From positions 10,400,444 through 10,464,443 of the forward strand of contig OZ025244.1 in assembly GCA_964019155.1 (NCBI GenBank): DNA of 64,000 nt, read 5' to 3'. A model generated the notes under the pieces. It had not been told where the DNA came from and made no database searches. It saw only the letters and a program-made list of their open reading frames with translations. Made by a program: the position numbers and the translations under genes. The stretch comes from Osedax fenrisi. Lineage: Eukaryota > Annelida > Polychaeta > Sabellida > Siboglinidae. Of this stretch, positions 33,387 through 43,734 are shown in pieces (position 1 is the first letter of the stretch; every line of letters begins with the position of its first letter).

Positions 33387-33930
33387 AATATATATATATA
33401 TACATTTAATTTAATTGAAGGAACACATATTAATTATAATATTATTATATTATATTAATTAAATATCTAATATGTGTGAATATAATTTCCAACCTTTCAG
33501 AACTATTATCATTATCTTTAGTGTTTTTATTTTAAAATGATCTAATATCCATTTTATATAAGTAACATTTAATAATGTTATAGAAAATGAACTGTAGGAA
33601 CCTATACAGTTTATATATATACACTTGTATACACCTATATATACAATAATATAATGCAATGTAATAAGGGTTACAAGTTATAAACTGTTTTATAATACCT
33701 ATGGCACACTCCATCCTGGCATACTGTTAAGTTTTAATTCATTCAAAGTAATAAATTAATATTAATAAATAAATAAATATTATAATTGAATAGAACAATA
33801 GTTTTTCAATTATTAAATTCACTATACAAAAAAAACAATTATTTTAATACTCTATTACCTGGAATAATTATTGTATTACTTTATAATAAACTCATTGATT
33901 TTTGTATAGTGATTTAATAACTATACAATG

Positions 33931-33964
<34 letters not shown>

Positions 33965-34008
33965 TGTGGATATATAATATATAGGTTATATATGTAGGAT
34001 ATATAATA
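33387..34008. other. AT-rich stretch, nothing recognised
   Basis: A TA run lies at about 33,936-33,962. No gene was recognised. Confidence 0.5.
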
Positions 34009-34162
34009 CAAAGATTTTGCGAAGGAAAGATATAACACTTACGCGAAATCGTGTACTTCGAATTTGTATACAAAATACCCTGGTGCCACCTATAGCGGGT
34101 TACTTTTAGGAACTATGCGTTGTTTATAATGTAAATTCGGAATTTCCTTCGGAAAATCTTTG
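34009..34162. mobile_element. Short deletion derivative of the 14-kb MITE
   Basis: It starts CAAAGATTTTGCGAAGGAAA and ends with the inverse. The interior is the right-hand third of the element at 14,024-14,471 in reverse orientation (TAGCGGGTTACTTTTAGGAA). Both ends derive from the same right-end type, so it is a rearranged 154-bp derivative. Confidence 0.8.
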
Positions 34163-34184
34163 ATATATACATATAAGTAAAAAT

Positions 34185-34312
34185 AGGGGGGGGGGCGAAT
34201 ATATATACTGCCCCCCTATATTTTTTCAGGGGGGGCAAAAGATATACTGCCCCCCCCCTATATTTGTTCAGGGATGCGCCGCCCCCCCTTGCCCCCCCTA
34301 TTCCGACGCCCC
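34185..34312. repeat. G/C homopolymer-rich transposon-end-like tract
   Basis: Runs of 7-10 G or C alternate with a repeated unit of about 49 bp (GATATACTGCCCCCC, then CTATATTTGTTCAGGG). The tract ends CCGACGCCCCTAG. It could form G-quadruplex or i-motif structures and resembles ends of non-autonomous elements. Confidence 0.6.
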
Positions 34313-34581
34313 TAGTTGTACCATTAGGTATATAGGTGTATACACGAGAAACAATTATTCCTACACGTCGTTCCTATACGTTATTGATATACTTTAATTG
34401 ATAACAAAACTTTGTTACTGTACTGTATTGTCTCTATATATTTTTTTGAAAGCTCTGGGATAGAAACACAGCTAACCATATTATATTAATACACAAGTTA
34501 TCTTAACAATGTTTAGAATTTCCTAAAAATTAAATTTTAAATTTCGTATACATTTTTACTTGTAAACATATATATTATAAA

Positions 34582-35275
34582 CCCAGTAAACCAAAATCAG
34601 ATAATTGCCAGCTAATATCTACTTTTTATCCAGTAAATTGCTGGCTAAAATTACGACACTTCACCAGCTATTAGCTGTCTATTTTGAGATAAATTTTCCA
34701 CCATATGGGATAATTTATCTAAAAATTGCCAGATATTATCTGTAGAATTTGAGATAATTTATATGAAAATTGTCAAATATTATCTGTAGAATTTGAGATA
34801 AATTATCTATAAGCTAGATAATGTATCTAACAATTGTCAGATATTATCTGTATAAATTGAGATACATTATCTATAAGCTAGATAATTTATTTAACAATTG
34901 TCAGATATTATCTGTAGAATTTGAGATAATTTATCTGAAAATTGTCAAATAATATCTGTAGAATTTGAGATAAATTATCTATAAGCTAGATAATTTATCT
35001 AACAATTGTCAGATATTATCTGTATAAATTGAGATACATTATCTATAAGCTAGATAATTTATCTAAAAATTGCCAGATATTATCTGTAGAATTTGAGATA
35101 ATTTATCTGAAAATTGTCAAATATTATCTGTAGAATTTGAGATAAATTATCTATAAGCTAGATAATTTATCTAATAATTGTCAGATATTATCTGTATAAA
35201 TTTAGATACATTTTCTAGTATATAAGATAATTTGAGATAAATTATCTAAAATTTTATAAAACTCATATATATTTT
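34582..35275. repeat. Tandem array, 172-bp higher-order unit, with shared terminal sequence
   Basis: The region starts with CCCAGTAAACCAAAATCAG, identical over 24 bp to the inverse of 42,963-42,986. The array units are 44, 64 and 64 bp long in repeating order, so the 44-bp unit recurs at 34,751, 34,923 and 35,095 (172-bp steps). Units are rich in AGATAAT/ATTATCT words, which are self-complementary. Confidence 0.85.
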
Positions 35276-35607
35276 AGTAGCCCTAAAAAGGGCTGTTTTT
35301 TATAAAAAATGTTTAATATTTTAATTGTAATAATAATAATTTATAATGATAATATTTATAATAATAATTTCATTTCCATAATTTCCGTAATTTCCATTTC
35401 CATTGCATAATTTCATTTCTACAAACAAAACATAAAAATCAATGTAATAAAAATAATATATATAATGTATTACTTACCTTAATTTTATTACTTAATTTAT
35501 AATTATAATATTTATAATTTCATTTCCATAATTTCATAATTTCATTTCTACAAACAAAATATAACAATCAATGTAATAAAATAATTAATATAATGTATAT
35601 TACTTAC
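35276..35607. other. AT-rich stretch, probably intron; duplicated block
   Basis: A hairpin AGCCCT-AAAA-AGGGCT followed by T6 lies at 35,279-35,302. A block of about 70 bp containing ATTTCTACAAACAAAA and ATTACTTACCTTA occurs at about 35,413-35,482 and again at 35,542-35,611, so the splice donor of the neighbouring exon is present twice. Confidence 0.5.
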
Positions 35608-35693
35608 CTTACATACATATTGCACTGCCTTTAAGGCACTAGACATGATTTTATCTATGCTAAGATCCTGGCCATATTTTTTTTCTATGGCAC
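35608..35693 (-). CDS. Internal exon of an unrecognised gene (downstream of two found)
   Basis: This 86-base minus-strand exon lies between a CACAG acceptor (35,694-35,695) and a GTAAGT donor (35,602-35,607). With two bases completing a codon from the previous exon it reads AIEKKYGQDLSIDKIMSSAL, then KAVQYVCK, and ends in phase 0. It has no stop in this frame and both splice sites are strong. I do not recognise the protein. No following exon was identified at lower coordinates. Confidence 0.6.
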
Positions 35694-35790
35694 CTGTGAA
35701 TATATTTTATTATAATATTATATTAAATATATATTTAATTTATCGTTAATATAGTAATATTTCTATAAAACATTCAATAATTAAACTAAC
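35694..35790 (-). other. Intron of the unrecognised gene
   Basis: This phase-1 intron of 97 bases lies on the minus strand, with GT donor (GTTAGT, 35,785-35,790) and AG acceptor (35,694-35,695). The frame continues exactly. Confidence 0.6.
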
Positions 35791-35935
35791 CGATAATAAT
35801 TCCACATATTTGACTACCTTTAAACTTTGTCCTCTTCTCTTTTCCCATTCCACAATAATTATAATCTTTCCATTTAAGATCAATATGACGAAGAATAGAT
35901 CTGGCATATTCTTCCGGTCCGGAAGAATAGATCAA
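35791..35935 (-). CDS. Exon of an unrecognised gene (upstream of two found)
   Basis: On the minus strand the frame reads PEEYARSILRHIDLKWKDYN, then YCGMGKEKRTKFKGSQICG and IIIG, and ends in phase 1 at a GTTAGT donor (35,785-35,790). The protein is basic, with a helix-like ARSILRHID segment and CG.GK...F motifs. It weakly recalls C-terminal domains of some multicopy invertebrate proteins (the DUF4806 type), but that is only an impression. The upstream boundary is unclear: the sequence runs into a palindrome at about 35,907-35,930. Upstream exons, if any, may have been displaced by the gypsy insertion at 36.7 kb. Confidence 0.55.
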
Positions 35936-36350
35936 TAAGAATATATAATATGTCATATATTACATATATATAGAGTGGGATACAAAAACTTACTAAATAA
36001 TGTTCTATTATATTTTATCTAAATGATATACAAATATATATACATATATACAAATATACATCGACAAATATTTTTGTAAAATATGATTATATCATATAAT
36101 ATAAAATATTAACATGTTAACTTTCGCTGAATATATAATATGGCCTCTTGACTATTTTGATTACTAATGACATGGTCAAATCTATAATACGCGTTGCGGG
36201 CGTTGACATGCTCGAGCGCACACGATAAAATAATTCGAGAAGGATGCATGTATATTATTAAATATATTAAATACGTTATTATTACTAAATTACATTGGAA
36301 TATATATAAATAGATATAAATACAAATGTGTCTATATAATATATATATAG

Positions 36351-36389
<39 letters not shown>

Positions 36390-36428
36390 CAGTTAATACA
36401 CATACACACATACACACACACACACACT

Positions 36429-36500
<72 letters not shown>

Positions 36501-36727
36501 TATGTGATAAACAAAATAAGAGTGCACGAACATGTTCTAATATATATAAAAAAAATTATTAATGAATAACATAAGATATATAATAAATATATACATTAAG
36601 TTAATCACTAGCAATATCAAATATATTTGATAACCAATATATTTGATAACCAATAACCAGAACGCTATATTTATATATTTTGAATGTATATTATAATTGG
36701 TTATTATAATTTCACTATGAATAATAC
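35936..36727. other. AT-rich stretch, GC-richer patch and compound microsatellite
   Basis: A GC-richer patch at about 36,118-36,250 has a 46-codon minus-strand frame (MHPSRIILSCALEHVNARNA at its start). It could be a 5' exon, but no splice signal settles it. A compound (TA)n(CA)n(TA)n tract fills 36,353-36,497. Confidence 0.45.
36353..36497. repeat. Compound (TA)n-(CA)n-(TA)n microsatellite
   Basis: TA runs flank an interrupted (CA)n tract at about 36,399-36,440. Confidence 0.95.
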
Positions 36728-36873
36728 TGTTATAAGTTAGTTATATGGTTTTATATAGCAATAATAACTAACATCGATTCCTTAATGACTAGTTGAGTTC
36801 AGAGACGATCATTGGCATGGATCCCAAAGATCATGACTGTAGTATGAATGTAGGATTTCTGCTCCATATAACA
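36728..36873 (-). repeat. 3' LTR of the gypsy element
   Basis: This LTR is 146 bp and starts and ends TG...CA. On the minus strand it contains CTATATAAAACC, a TATA-like promoter element close to its 3' side. It is identical to the other LTR except for one single-base indel. Confidence 0.95.
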
Positions 36874-36881
36874 TCTCTCCC
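36874..36881 (-). promoter_or_regulatory. Polypurine tract
   Basis: GGGAGAGA lies on the minus strand directly upstream of the 3' LTR, the expected place for the plus-strand DNA synthesis primer of an LTR element. Confidence 0.7.
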
Positions 36882-37084
36882 GTTATCTAAAAATTGCTAA
36901 AATGGTGATTAAAATTCAACTTCCTGAATTTTCGTCCCAAAAGGGCCTTTTGCCCTTCCGTCTGTAGAAAAGCTTCTACAGACCTCGTCCTCTCTCCTCT
37001 CGTCCACAAGTCGAGCCGCTGAGGTCGACTCCTTACTCTGGAAGACCTCCTGACTGATGGTGACGTTGTATCGTGGATTAGCGA

Positions 37085-38449
37085 TTACCTTGTCGTTATT
37101 TCGGGTTGGTGTTGTACCATATCCTCTCCTGTTATCTCTTCTGGTTCCTGAGCTTCTACTGGTGCTGATTTCTCAAGAATTATTTCTTGATTCTCCCAAT
37201 CCTTCTCTGATTTCTCCTCACAGCTTCCTCTGTTTCTAATATGGTTTATGTGTCTTCTTATTCTTCTACCATCCTTTAGTCTAATCCAGGCTATTGAGTT
37301 AGATATATCTTCGATACTGCCTTCGACCCAGGCTCCTTTTTTCCTGAAATCTACAGCTAAAACGGTCTCACCCGGTTCAAATTTTGTCTTTCCTTCCGCC
37401 CATTCCACCTCTTCTGTCGGCCTTATTGCGTCTAAATTTGATCGAATCATCCGGTTCATCAACATTTCGCATGGTGATTTTCCTGTGGTCGTATGAGGAG
37501 TCAACCGATATCTTAACAGGAATGTGTTGATCCTATGTTGGATATTTCCTTCCCCTTCTGAACTCTTCATGGCCTTTTTGAAAGTCTGCACTGTACGCTC
37601 TGCCAGTCCATTTGATGCCGGGTGATAGGGAGGCGTAAACAGGTGTTTAATTTGTTTAGTTCTCAAGTACTCAGCAAATTCTTCGCTGCTAAAGTTTGTT
37701 CCGTTATCCGATACTATGACCTGTGGAATACCGTGGGTTGTGAAAACTTTGTCCATCTCTTCTGTGGTTCTTTTTGAAGTCACGGTCAGCATTGGTATCA
37801 CTTCTATCCATTTTGAATGCGCATCTACCATGATCAAAAACATTTGCCCAAGAAACGGCCCTGCAAAATCAACATGTAATCTTTGCCAACTTGTCTTAGC
37901 TTCCGGCCACGCATCATATGTGCAACTACTATGATTTCTCACGGCCTGACATCCCGAACACTCTCTGACAATGGCTTCTATATCGACGTCTAAAGATGGC
38001 CACCAGTAATAGCTCCGGGCAAGCCCTTTCATCCTGCTGATACCTGGGTGACCTTCGTGTAGTATAGTCAGTATCCCCTTTTGCATCTCCAGATGTACCA
38101 CAACTCTAGGCCCCCACATAATCAATCCTGATTCTATAGCTAATTCCTCTTTTCTTCTAAAGTAACTTTTTAATTGAGTCGGTACAGGTTCCTTCTTGGG
38201 CCATCCCCTTTCAATATATCTCCAAATTCTCTGAAGTTCCTCGTCGTTCTTTGTAGATCCTGCCATTTCTTTCAACATAAATATTATCTCTGAGGGTATC
38301 GGAATTTCTCTATTATCCTCTCCTGTTGCCTTTATCGGTAATCTGCTCATAGCGTCTGCATGTGGAATTTCGCTTCCTGGTAAATATAGAAACTCGTATT
38401 CGTATGTTGATAATATCAACGCCCATCTCTTTACTCGACCTGATACCAT
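37085..38449 (-). pseudogene. Gypsy integrase region (with RNase H tail)
   Basis: This frame of 454 codons begins with the end of the RNase H/connection region (RVKRWALILSTYEYEFLYLP). It contains the zinc-binding HHCC domain (His131, His134, Cys164, Cys167) and the DDE core: Asp194 in HVDFAGPF, Asp248 in VSDNGTNF and Glu284 in NGLAERT, with 35 residues between the second Asp and the Glu. A C-terminal extension carries FEPGETVLAVDF- and RRHINHIR-type segments. Integrase inserts the cDNA into the host chromosome. All catalytic residues are intact. It lies in the same frame as the RT region but is separated from it by a TAA stop at 38,531-38,533, so it cannot be made as part of the usual Pol polyprotein without readthrough. 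Confidence 0.93.
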
Positions 38450-38530
38450 CGTGGGTAATTCTTTTTCCCCCCCAAACAGTTGTCGAAGAGGTTGGTGGTC
38501 ATTAGCAATAATGAATTTATGTCCAAACAG

Positions 38531-39733
38531 TTATCTATGGAATTTCTTTACCGCAAAAATTACTCCTAGGGCTTCTTTTTCGATCTGTGAGTAATTTCGT
38601 TCCGCTGGTGCTAGCGTTCTTGAAACGAATGATATCGGCCTTTCTGTTCCATCTTCCATTATGTGTGACATTACGGCTCCTATCCCGTATTGCGAGGCGT
38701 CACAAGTTAATATAATTTTCTTACCTGCATCAAAATGAACCAATAGGTCGGCATTCAATAACCTCCTCTTAGATTCTACAAATGCCTGCTGACACTCTTT
38801 CGTCCAGTTCCAGCGTGAATTCTTTCTTAATAACACGTGTAATGGTCCTAATAGATCCGACATATTCTTCAAAAATTTGCTATAATAGTTTAACATACCC
38901 AAGTAAGCTCTCAATTGGGTGATATTTTGGGGTACCTGGGCTTCTTTAATAGCTTCCATATTTCTTGGTACGAGTCTAAGCCCATCTTTATTTATTAAAT
39001 AACCCAAGTATTCAACCTCGTCCTTCATGAAGTGGCATTTCTTCTCTTTAACTCGTATTCCTGCATCTTCTAATCGTTTTAGTACCAGTGATAAATTATT
39101 ATGATGTTCTCCTTGGGATGCTCCTGTTATTAATATGTCATCTAAGTATCCGCAAACATGCTTTATCCCTTTTAATAAATTATCCATGACTCGTTGGAAC
39201 ATAGCAGGTGCTGAGGCTATTCCAAAACATAATCTATTGTATTGAAACAACCCCAGTTGGGTGTTAATAGTGGTTAACGGTTTGGATTCTCTGGCTAATG
39301 GCATCTGCAAATATGCATTAGATAAATCCAGCGTAGTAAAAGTTTTCCCCCCAGCTAAGTTTGCATACAAATCATCTATTCGTGGTATCGGGTAGCAATC
39401 TAGTTTGCAAACTTTGTTTAAGGTTATCTTATAGTCTCCACATATCCTCACAGTCCCATCCCTCTTCAGTATCGGTACAATGGGTGTTGCCCACTCCGAA
39501 TTGTTCACTTCCTCTATGACTCCTTCTTCTTTCAATCTCAACAATTCCTCTCCTACTTTATCTTTCATGGCATAGGGCACGGACCTTGCTTTAAAAAACT
39601 TAGGCACTGCACTTTTATCTGGGTATAATTTTCCTTCTACCCCCTTCATTGTTCCTAGTCCTTCCTTGAATACACCTGGGAATTTTTGTTTCCACTGGCC
39701 TTCGTCGTTACTTCTCAATGAATTACATGCCAA
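38531..39733 (-). pseudogene. Gypsy reverse transcriptase and RNase H region
   Basis: This 400-codon frame has RT motifs in order: EEGVIEEVNNSEWATPIV, then FTTLDLSNAYLQM (residues 131-144, catalytic Asp136), RLCFGIASAPAMFQ, and CGYLDDILI with the YLDD box at 196-199. It continues with EVEYLGYLI, RAYLGMLNYY and the RNase H start LTCDASQYGIGAVM. It converts the element RNA to DNA and degrades the template. It is separated from protease by an in-frame TGA (39,752-39,754), which fits a CGA-to-TGA change, and it ends at a TAA within RNase H. Catalytic residues are intact. Confidence 0.93.
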
Positions 39734-39751
39734 CTCTCCCCGCCAGTCTAG

Positions 39752-40185
39752 TCATAGTTGCTTGATCAGGTCCCGACCCGCTATGTTCGGAACGTCCCCC
39801 TGTACCACGAATAATCCCACTCTTTGATTATTTCCTATATCCACCTCTATTTTACCTAGCACATCTACTATCTCTCCTGTGAATGTTTTCAATTTTGTTT
39901 TCGACTTCCTTAGTTCTACCTTCTGTTTCCCTCTGCGCAATCTCGCCAAGGTTTGTTCAGAAATTATCGAAACGGCTGCACCCGTATCCACTTGTAGTTT
40001 ACATTTTACGTCATTTAGCTTAATAGTGCTGAAAATGACTCCGTTGTTTCCTGTTTCAATGTTAAACATGCTGTAAATATGCTCTCCATCTTCCTCGTTG
40101 TCGTACTCCCTACTTACCACATTAGTTTCTTGGTTTCCTCCCTTACATACATTTTTTAGGTGTCCTACTTTCCCACAGGCAAAAA
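39752..40185 (-). pseudogene. Gypsy protease region
   Basis: An aspartic protease domain with the active-site motif VDTGAAVSII (Asp45 counted from the ATG at 40,120) and the downstream IAGRDLI motif, where GRD is the usual flap-end triplet. It would cleave Gag and Pol. The open frame extends upstream past 40,120 into the second zinc-knuckle area, so gag and protease were probably fused. It ends at a TGA at 39,752 before RT. Confidence 0.88.
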
Positions 40186-40885
40186 TTTTGCGTTTTTAAA
40201 ACGACAATCCTTCTTGTCATGACCTGTACGTCCGCATATTCTGCACTTTTCTTTGTAAGGGGTCTTTTGATAGTCGGTGTTTTCTTTCTTGACTACATGA
40301 ATTTCAGGCATTTTCTCCTGATGCTTCTCCAATGTAACCATATTCTTTTCAGCTAGTTCTACTCCAATACTTATTTCCACTGCCTTTTTAAGAGTTAGAT
40401 TGCCTTCAGATAGCAACCGTCTCTGTATCCTGTTATCTCTTATACCACAGACGAGTCTATCTCTTATATGCTCTTCTAGTTTATCACCATAGTTACAGAA
40501 CTCGCTAAGTCTTCTCAACTCTGCGACGTAATCCGCCGTCGATTGGTTTAAACTCCTATCGCAGGTATTAAAGCGAAATCTCTCTACAATCTCGCACGGT
40601 TTTGGTTCGAAGTGCTTTTTTAACGTTTCTGTAATGACGTTAAACTTAGCGTCCATAGGCTTACTTGGTAATAATAAGTCCCGTAAAAGTTTATAAGTCT
40701 TTGCCCCTATTGAAGTTATAAATATGGATTTTTGTTTCATCTATTTTTCAATCTCATTTGCTATGAAGTAGGCCTCTACTCTTTCCATGTAACTAGAGAA
40801 TTGTTCCTCTTCTGCTCTGAACTCTCCTATAGGATCCTATAGGATCCTATAGGATCCTCTACTATAGTTGCCCGTAATTACTCAT
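40165..40885 (-). pseudogene. Gypsy gag region with zinc knuckle
   Basis: The frame contains the capsid-like segment EEQFSSYMERVEAYF, then KTYKLLRDLLLPSKP, ADYVAELRRLSEFCNYG and IRDRLVCGI. These are characteristic of Ty3/gypsy Gag. It ends in a CCHC zinc knuckle, CRICGRTGHDKKDC. A second knuckle is broken by a one-base deletion near 40,180 that shifts the frame and brings a stop at 40,165. A TAG at 40,741-40,743 splits the capsid part, and a 10-bp palindromic repeat (CCTATAGGAT, about 40,829-40,858) disturbs the N-terminal end. The likely start is the ATG at 40,883-40,885. Confidence 0.85.
40829..40858. repeat. 10-bp tandem repeat (CCTATAGGAT) in gag
   Basis: The unit occurs three times in a row and is built of nested palindromes (GGATCC, CCTATAGG). 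Its copy number changes the reading frame of gag. Confidence 0.85.
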
Positions 40886-41198
40886 AATTATTTTCTAAAT
40901 TTTTATTTAAAAATAATAATTATTTATTTTAATATATATTTTTAACTTTATAATTATTATAAATTATTATACGTTTCCAATTATAATTATAAATTATAAT
41001 TATATATAATTTATATACTATCTATGATAATATAAAGTATACTTTTTTTAATAAAAATAATTACAATTTCAATTATAAATTTTACTTCAAAATTTATAAT
41101 TTTGCGCACGAATTAACTTCTTTAATTTCGCTTTTTGTACAATTCTACTTAATTTCGCGTTTATCATATACCTCTATTTAATTGTATATTTATAATTT

Positions 41199-41210
41199 TC
41201 CTCGTCGCCA
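41199..41210 (-). promoter_or_regulatory. Primer-binding site, serine-tRNA type
   Basis: On the minus strand, two bases after the 5' LTR, TGGCGACGAGGA would pair with a tRNA 3' end of TCCTCGTCGCCA. As I recall, animal tRNA-Ser (GCU) ends CCTCGTCG before CCA, so it is the likely primer. Confidence 0.75.
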
Positions 41211-41212
41211 AT

Positions 41213-41359
41213 TGTTATAAGTTAGTTATATGGTTTTATATAGCAATAATAACTAACATCGATTCCTTAATGACTAGTTGAGTTCAGAGGACGATCATTG
41301 GCATGGATCCCAAAGATCATGACTGTAGTATGAATGTAGGATTTCTGCTCCATATAACA
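41213..41359 (-). repeat. 5' LTR of the gypsy element
   Basis: This LTR is 147 bp, one base longer than the other (an extra G near 41,289). It carries the TATA-like promoter for the element RNA. Confidence 0.95.
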
Positions 41360-41623
41360 AATACCTATGTATTTATCTAATGCAACACAGTCAATTACGT
41401 AATTAGTACGTGTAGCACACGTCGTGTGCAGTGAAGCGTTACAACACCGGCTTCCTTATGCAAACATAGGTGTGTTCTTTTATATATGCATGCATATCAA
41501 TACACTGTTTTATATAATATATACAAAAGTTATTCAATGGCCAAATACATACCTGTCATTTTATTGTATTTACTTTAAGATAGACTATGTTATATATCTA
41601 GATTTGTACATACTACCCCTACT

Positions 41624-42024
<401 letters not shown>

Positions 42025-42144
42025 AATGCTTACATACATGTATATAACATTTGTGTATATATATATATGTTTATTATTACCTAATATTATCATAACAAGA
42101 GAATTTTTCTCACAATTATCGTAGTGTAAATAGTATGCATATTT

Positions 42145-42935
42145 ATCTAACTTTATAGATAATTTTTCTCAAAATATCTCACTATTATCTGTATTTATTG
42201 AGTTGGACATATTTTCTTAAATTATCTAACTTTATAGATAATTTTTCTCAAAATATCTTAATATTATCTGTATTTATTGAGTTAGACAAATTTTCTCAAA
42301 TTATCTAACTTTATAGATAATTTTTCTCAAAATATCTCAATATTATCTGTATTTATTGAGTTAGAAAATTTTTCTCAAATTATCTAACTTTATAGATAAT
42401 TTTTCTCAAAATATCTCAATATTATCTGTATTTATTGAGTTAGACAAATTTTCTCAAATTATCTAACTTTATAGATAATTTTTCTCAAAATATCTCACTA
42501 TTATCTGTATTTATTGAGTTGGACAAATTTTCTCAAATTATCTAACTTTATAGATAATTTTTCTCAAAATATCTCACTATTATCTGTATTTATTGAGTTA
42601 GAAAATTTTTCTCAAATTATCTAACTTTATAGACAATTTTTCTCAAAATATCTCACTATTATCTGTATTTATTGAGTTGGACAATTTTTCTCAAATTATC
42701 TAACTTTATAGATAATTTTTCTCAAAATATCTCACTATTATCTGTATTTATTGAGTTGGACAATTTTTCTCAAATTATCTAACTTTATAGATAATTTTTC
42801 TCAAAATATCTCACTATTATCTGTATTTATTGAGTTGGACAATTTTTCTCAAATTATCTAACTTTATAGATAATTTTTCTCAAAATATCTTACTATTATC
42901 TGTATTTATTGAGTTTGACACATTTTCTCAAATTA
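42145..42935. repeat. Tandem array, 79-bp unit, ten copies
   Basis: Units start ATCTAACTTTATAGATAATT at 42,145, 42,224, 42,303 and so on to 42,856, exactly 79 bp apart. The array ends at 42,963-42,986 in a 24-bp sequence that also caps the 34.6-kb array. Variants such as TTGGACA/TTAGACA/TTAGAAA distinguish the copies. Confidence 0.95.
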
Positions 42936-43244
42936 TCTGTGATTTATCTGACATTATCCAACATTATCTGATTTTGGTTTACTGGGAAGTTTCATTTATA
43001 TTGTTATCAATTTAATACCTATCTACGCATTACAAATTCAAAATTAAATATAATATCTAATTATTATATGTGAGGCATATACTAGGCAGTGTGTAACGGA
43101 TATATAATATTAGATTAAACATTGGCCTCTAATTATTAGAGTTAACAAATGCGTTCGAGTTGTTGTGAACCACCTTTAATACGAATACATAGGTACGTCA
43201 CGTATGTAACACGTACCGAACACCCACCTTAGGTATAGGGGCAT

Positions 43245-43330
43245 CATAAAATGGGGGGGGGGGTACATGCGGGCCCGTAGCCACGGGGGGGGGGGGCTGC
43301 GGGGGCAAGGCCCCCCCAGAGATTAGGTAG
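43245..43330. repeat. G-rich inverted element end, copy 1 left
   Basis: GTACATGCGGGCCCGTAGCC is followed by a long G run and GCAAGGCCCCCCCAG. An imperfect inverted counterpart lies at about 46,268-46,318 (GGGGCATTGCCCCCCCTGG and TACGGGACTGGGTAC). The pair encloses the LINE pseudogene. Confidence 0.55.
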
Positions 43331-43659
43331 GCCCCTAAAACGTATTTCATATTAAGTTTTTTTCATATAGTATTTACTAGATATTCAATTATATTTATAT
43401 TTTTATTTTATAATTGTATTTATATTCTATTTATTTATTTATTGTATGTATGATAGTTATATCAATTATAGTGAGGATCCAATTCAGTATTTATAGTTAA
43501 AATTTATAGATAAAATATGTTCTAAAATTATGGTAAATATTAAAAATAAATTTTAATAATTTAATTTCATCTGATCTCGGAAATGTCCTAAATGTACAAG
43601 TTGTAGAGCAGTTTTGGAAATAAAATAAAAATATTTACCGATAATATATATTATAATAT

Positions 43660-43711
<52 letters not shown>

Positions 43712-43734
43712 AAATAATGCAAAAGTTTTACTGA

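Larger units (their letters stand above)
36723..41364 (-). mobile_element. Ty3/gypsy LTR retrotransposon, full length, with AATAC target duplication
   Basis: The element spans 36,728-41,359 (4,632 bp) on the minus strand. Both LTRs run TGTTATA...TATAACA when read on the plus strand and are identical apart from one extra G. The sequence AATAC directly flanks both sides (36,723-36,727 and 41,360-41,364), a 5-bp target duplication. Order on the minus strand: LTR, primer site, gag, protease, RT, RNase H, integrase, purine tract, LTR. That order (integrase last) and the motifs make it Ty3/gypsy. There is no envelope-like frame. The coding region has at least three stops and one frameshift, so this copy is not autonomous. 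Confidence 0.95.

Noticed and set aside
36118..36250. A first exon for the gene at 35.6-35.9 kb
   Set aside because: It is GC-richer with a 46-codon open frame, but it has no donor site that joins in phase. Recorded only as a patch.
37057..40076. Several plus-strand open frames inside the gypsy element
   Set aside because: They are shadows of the minus-strand gag-pol coding sequence.
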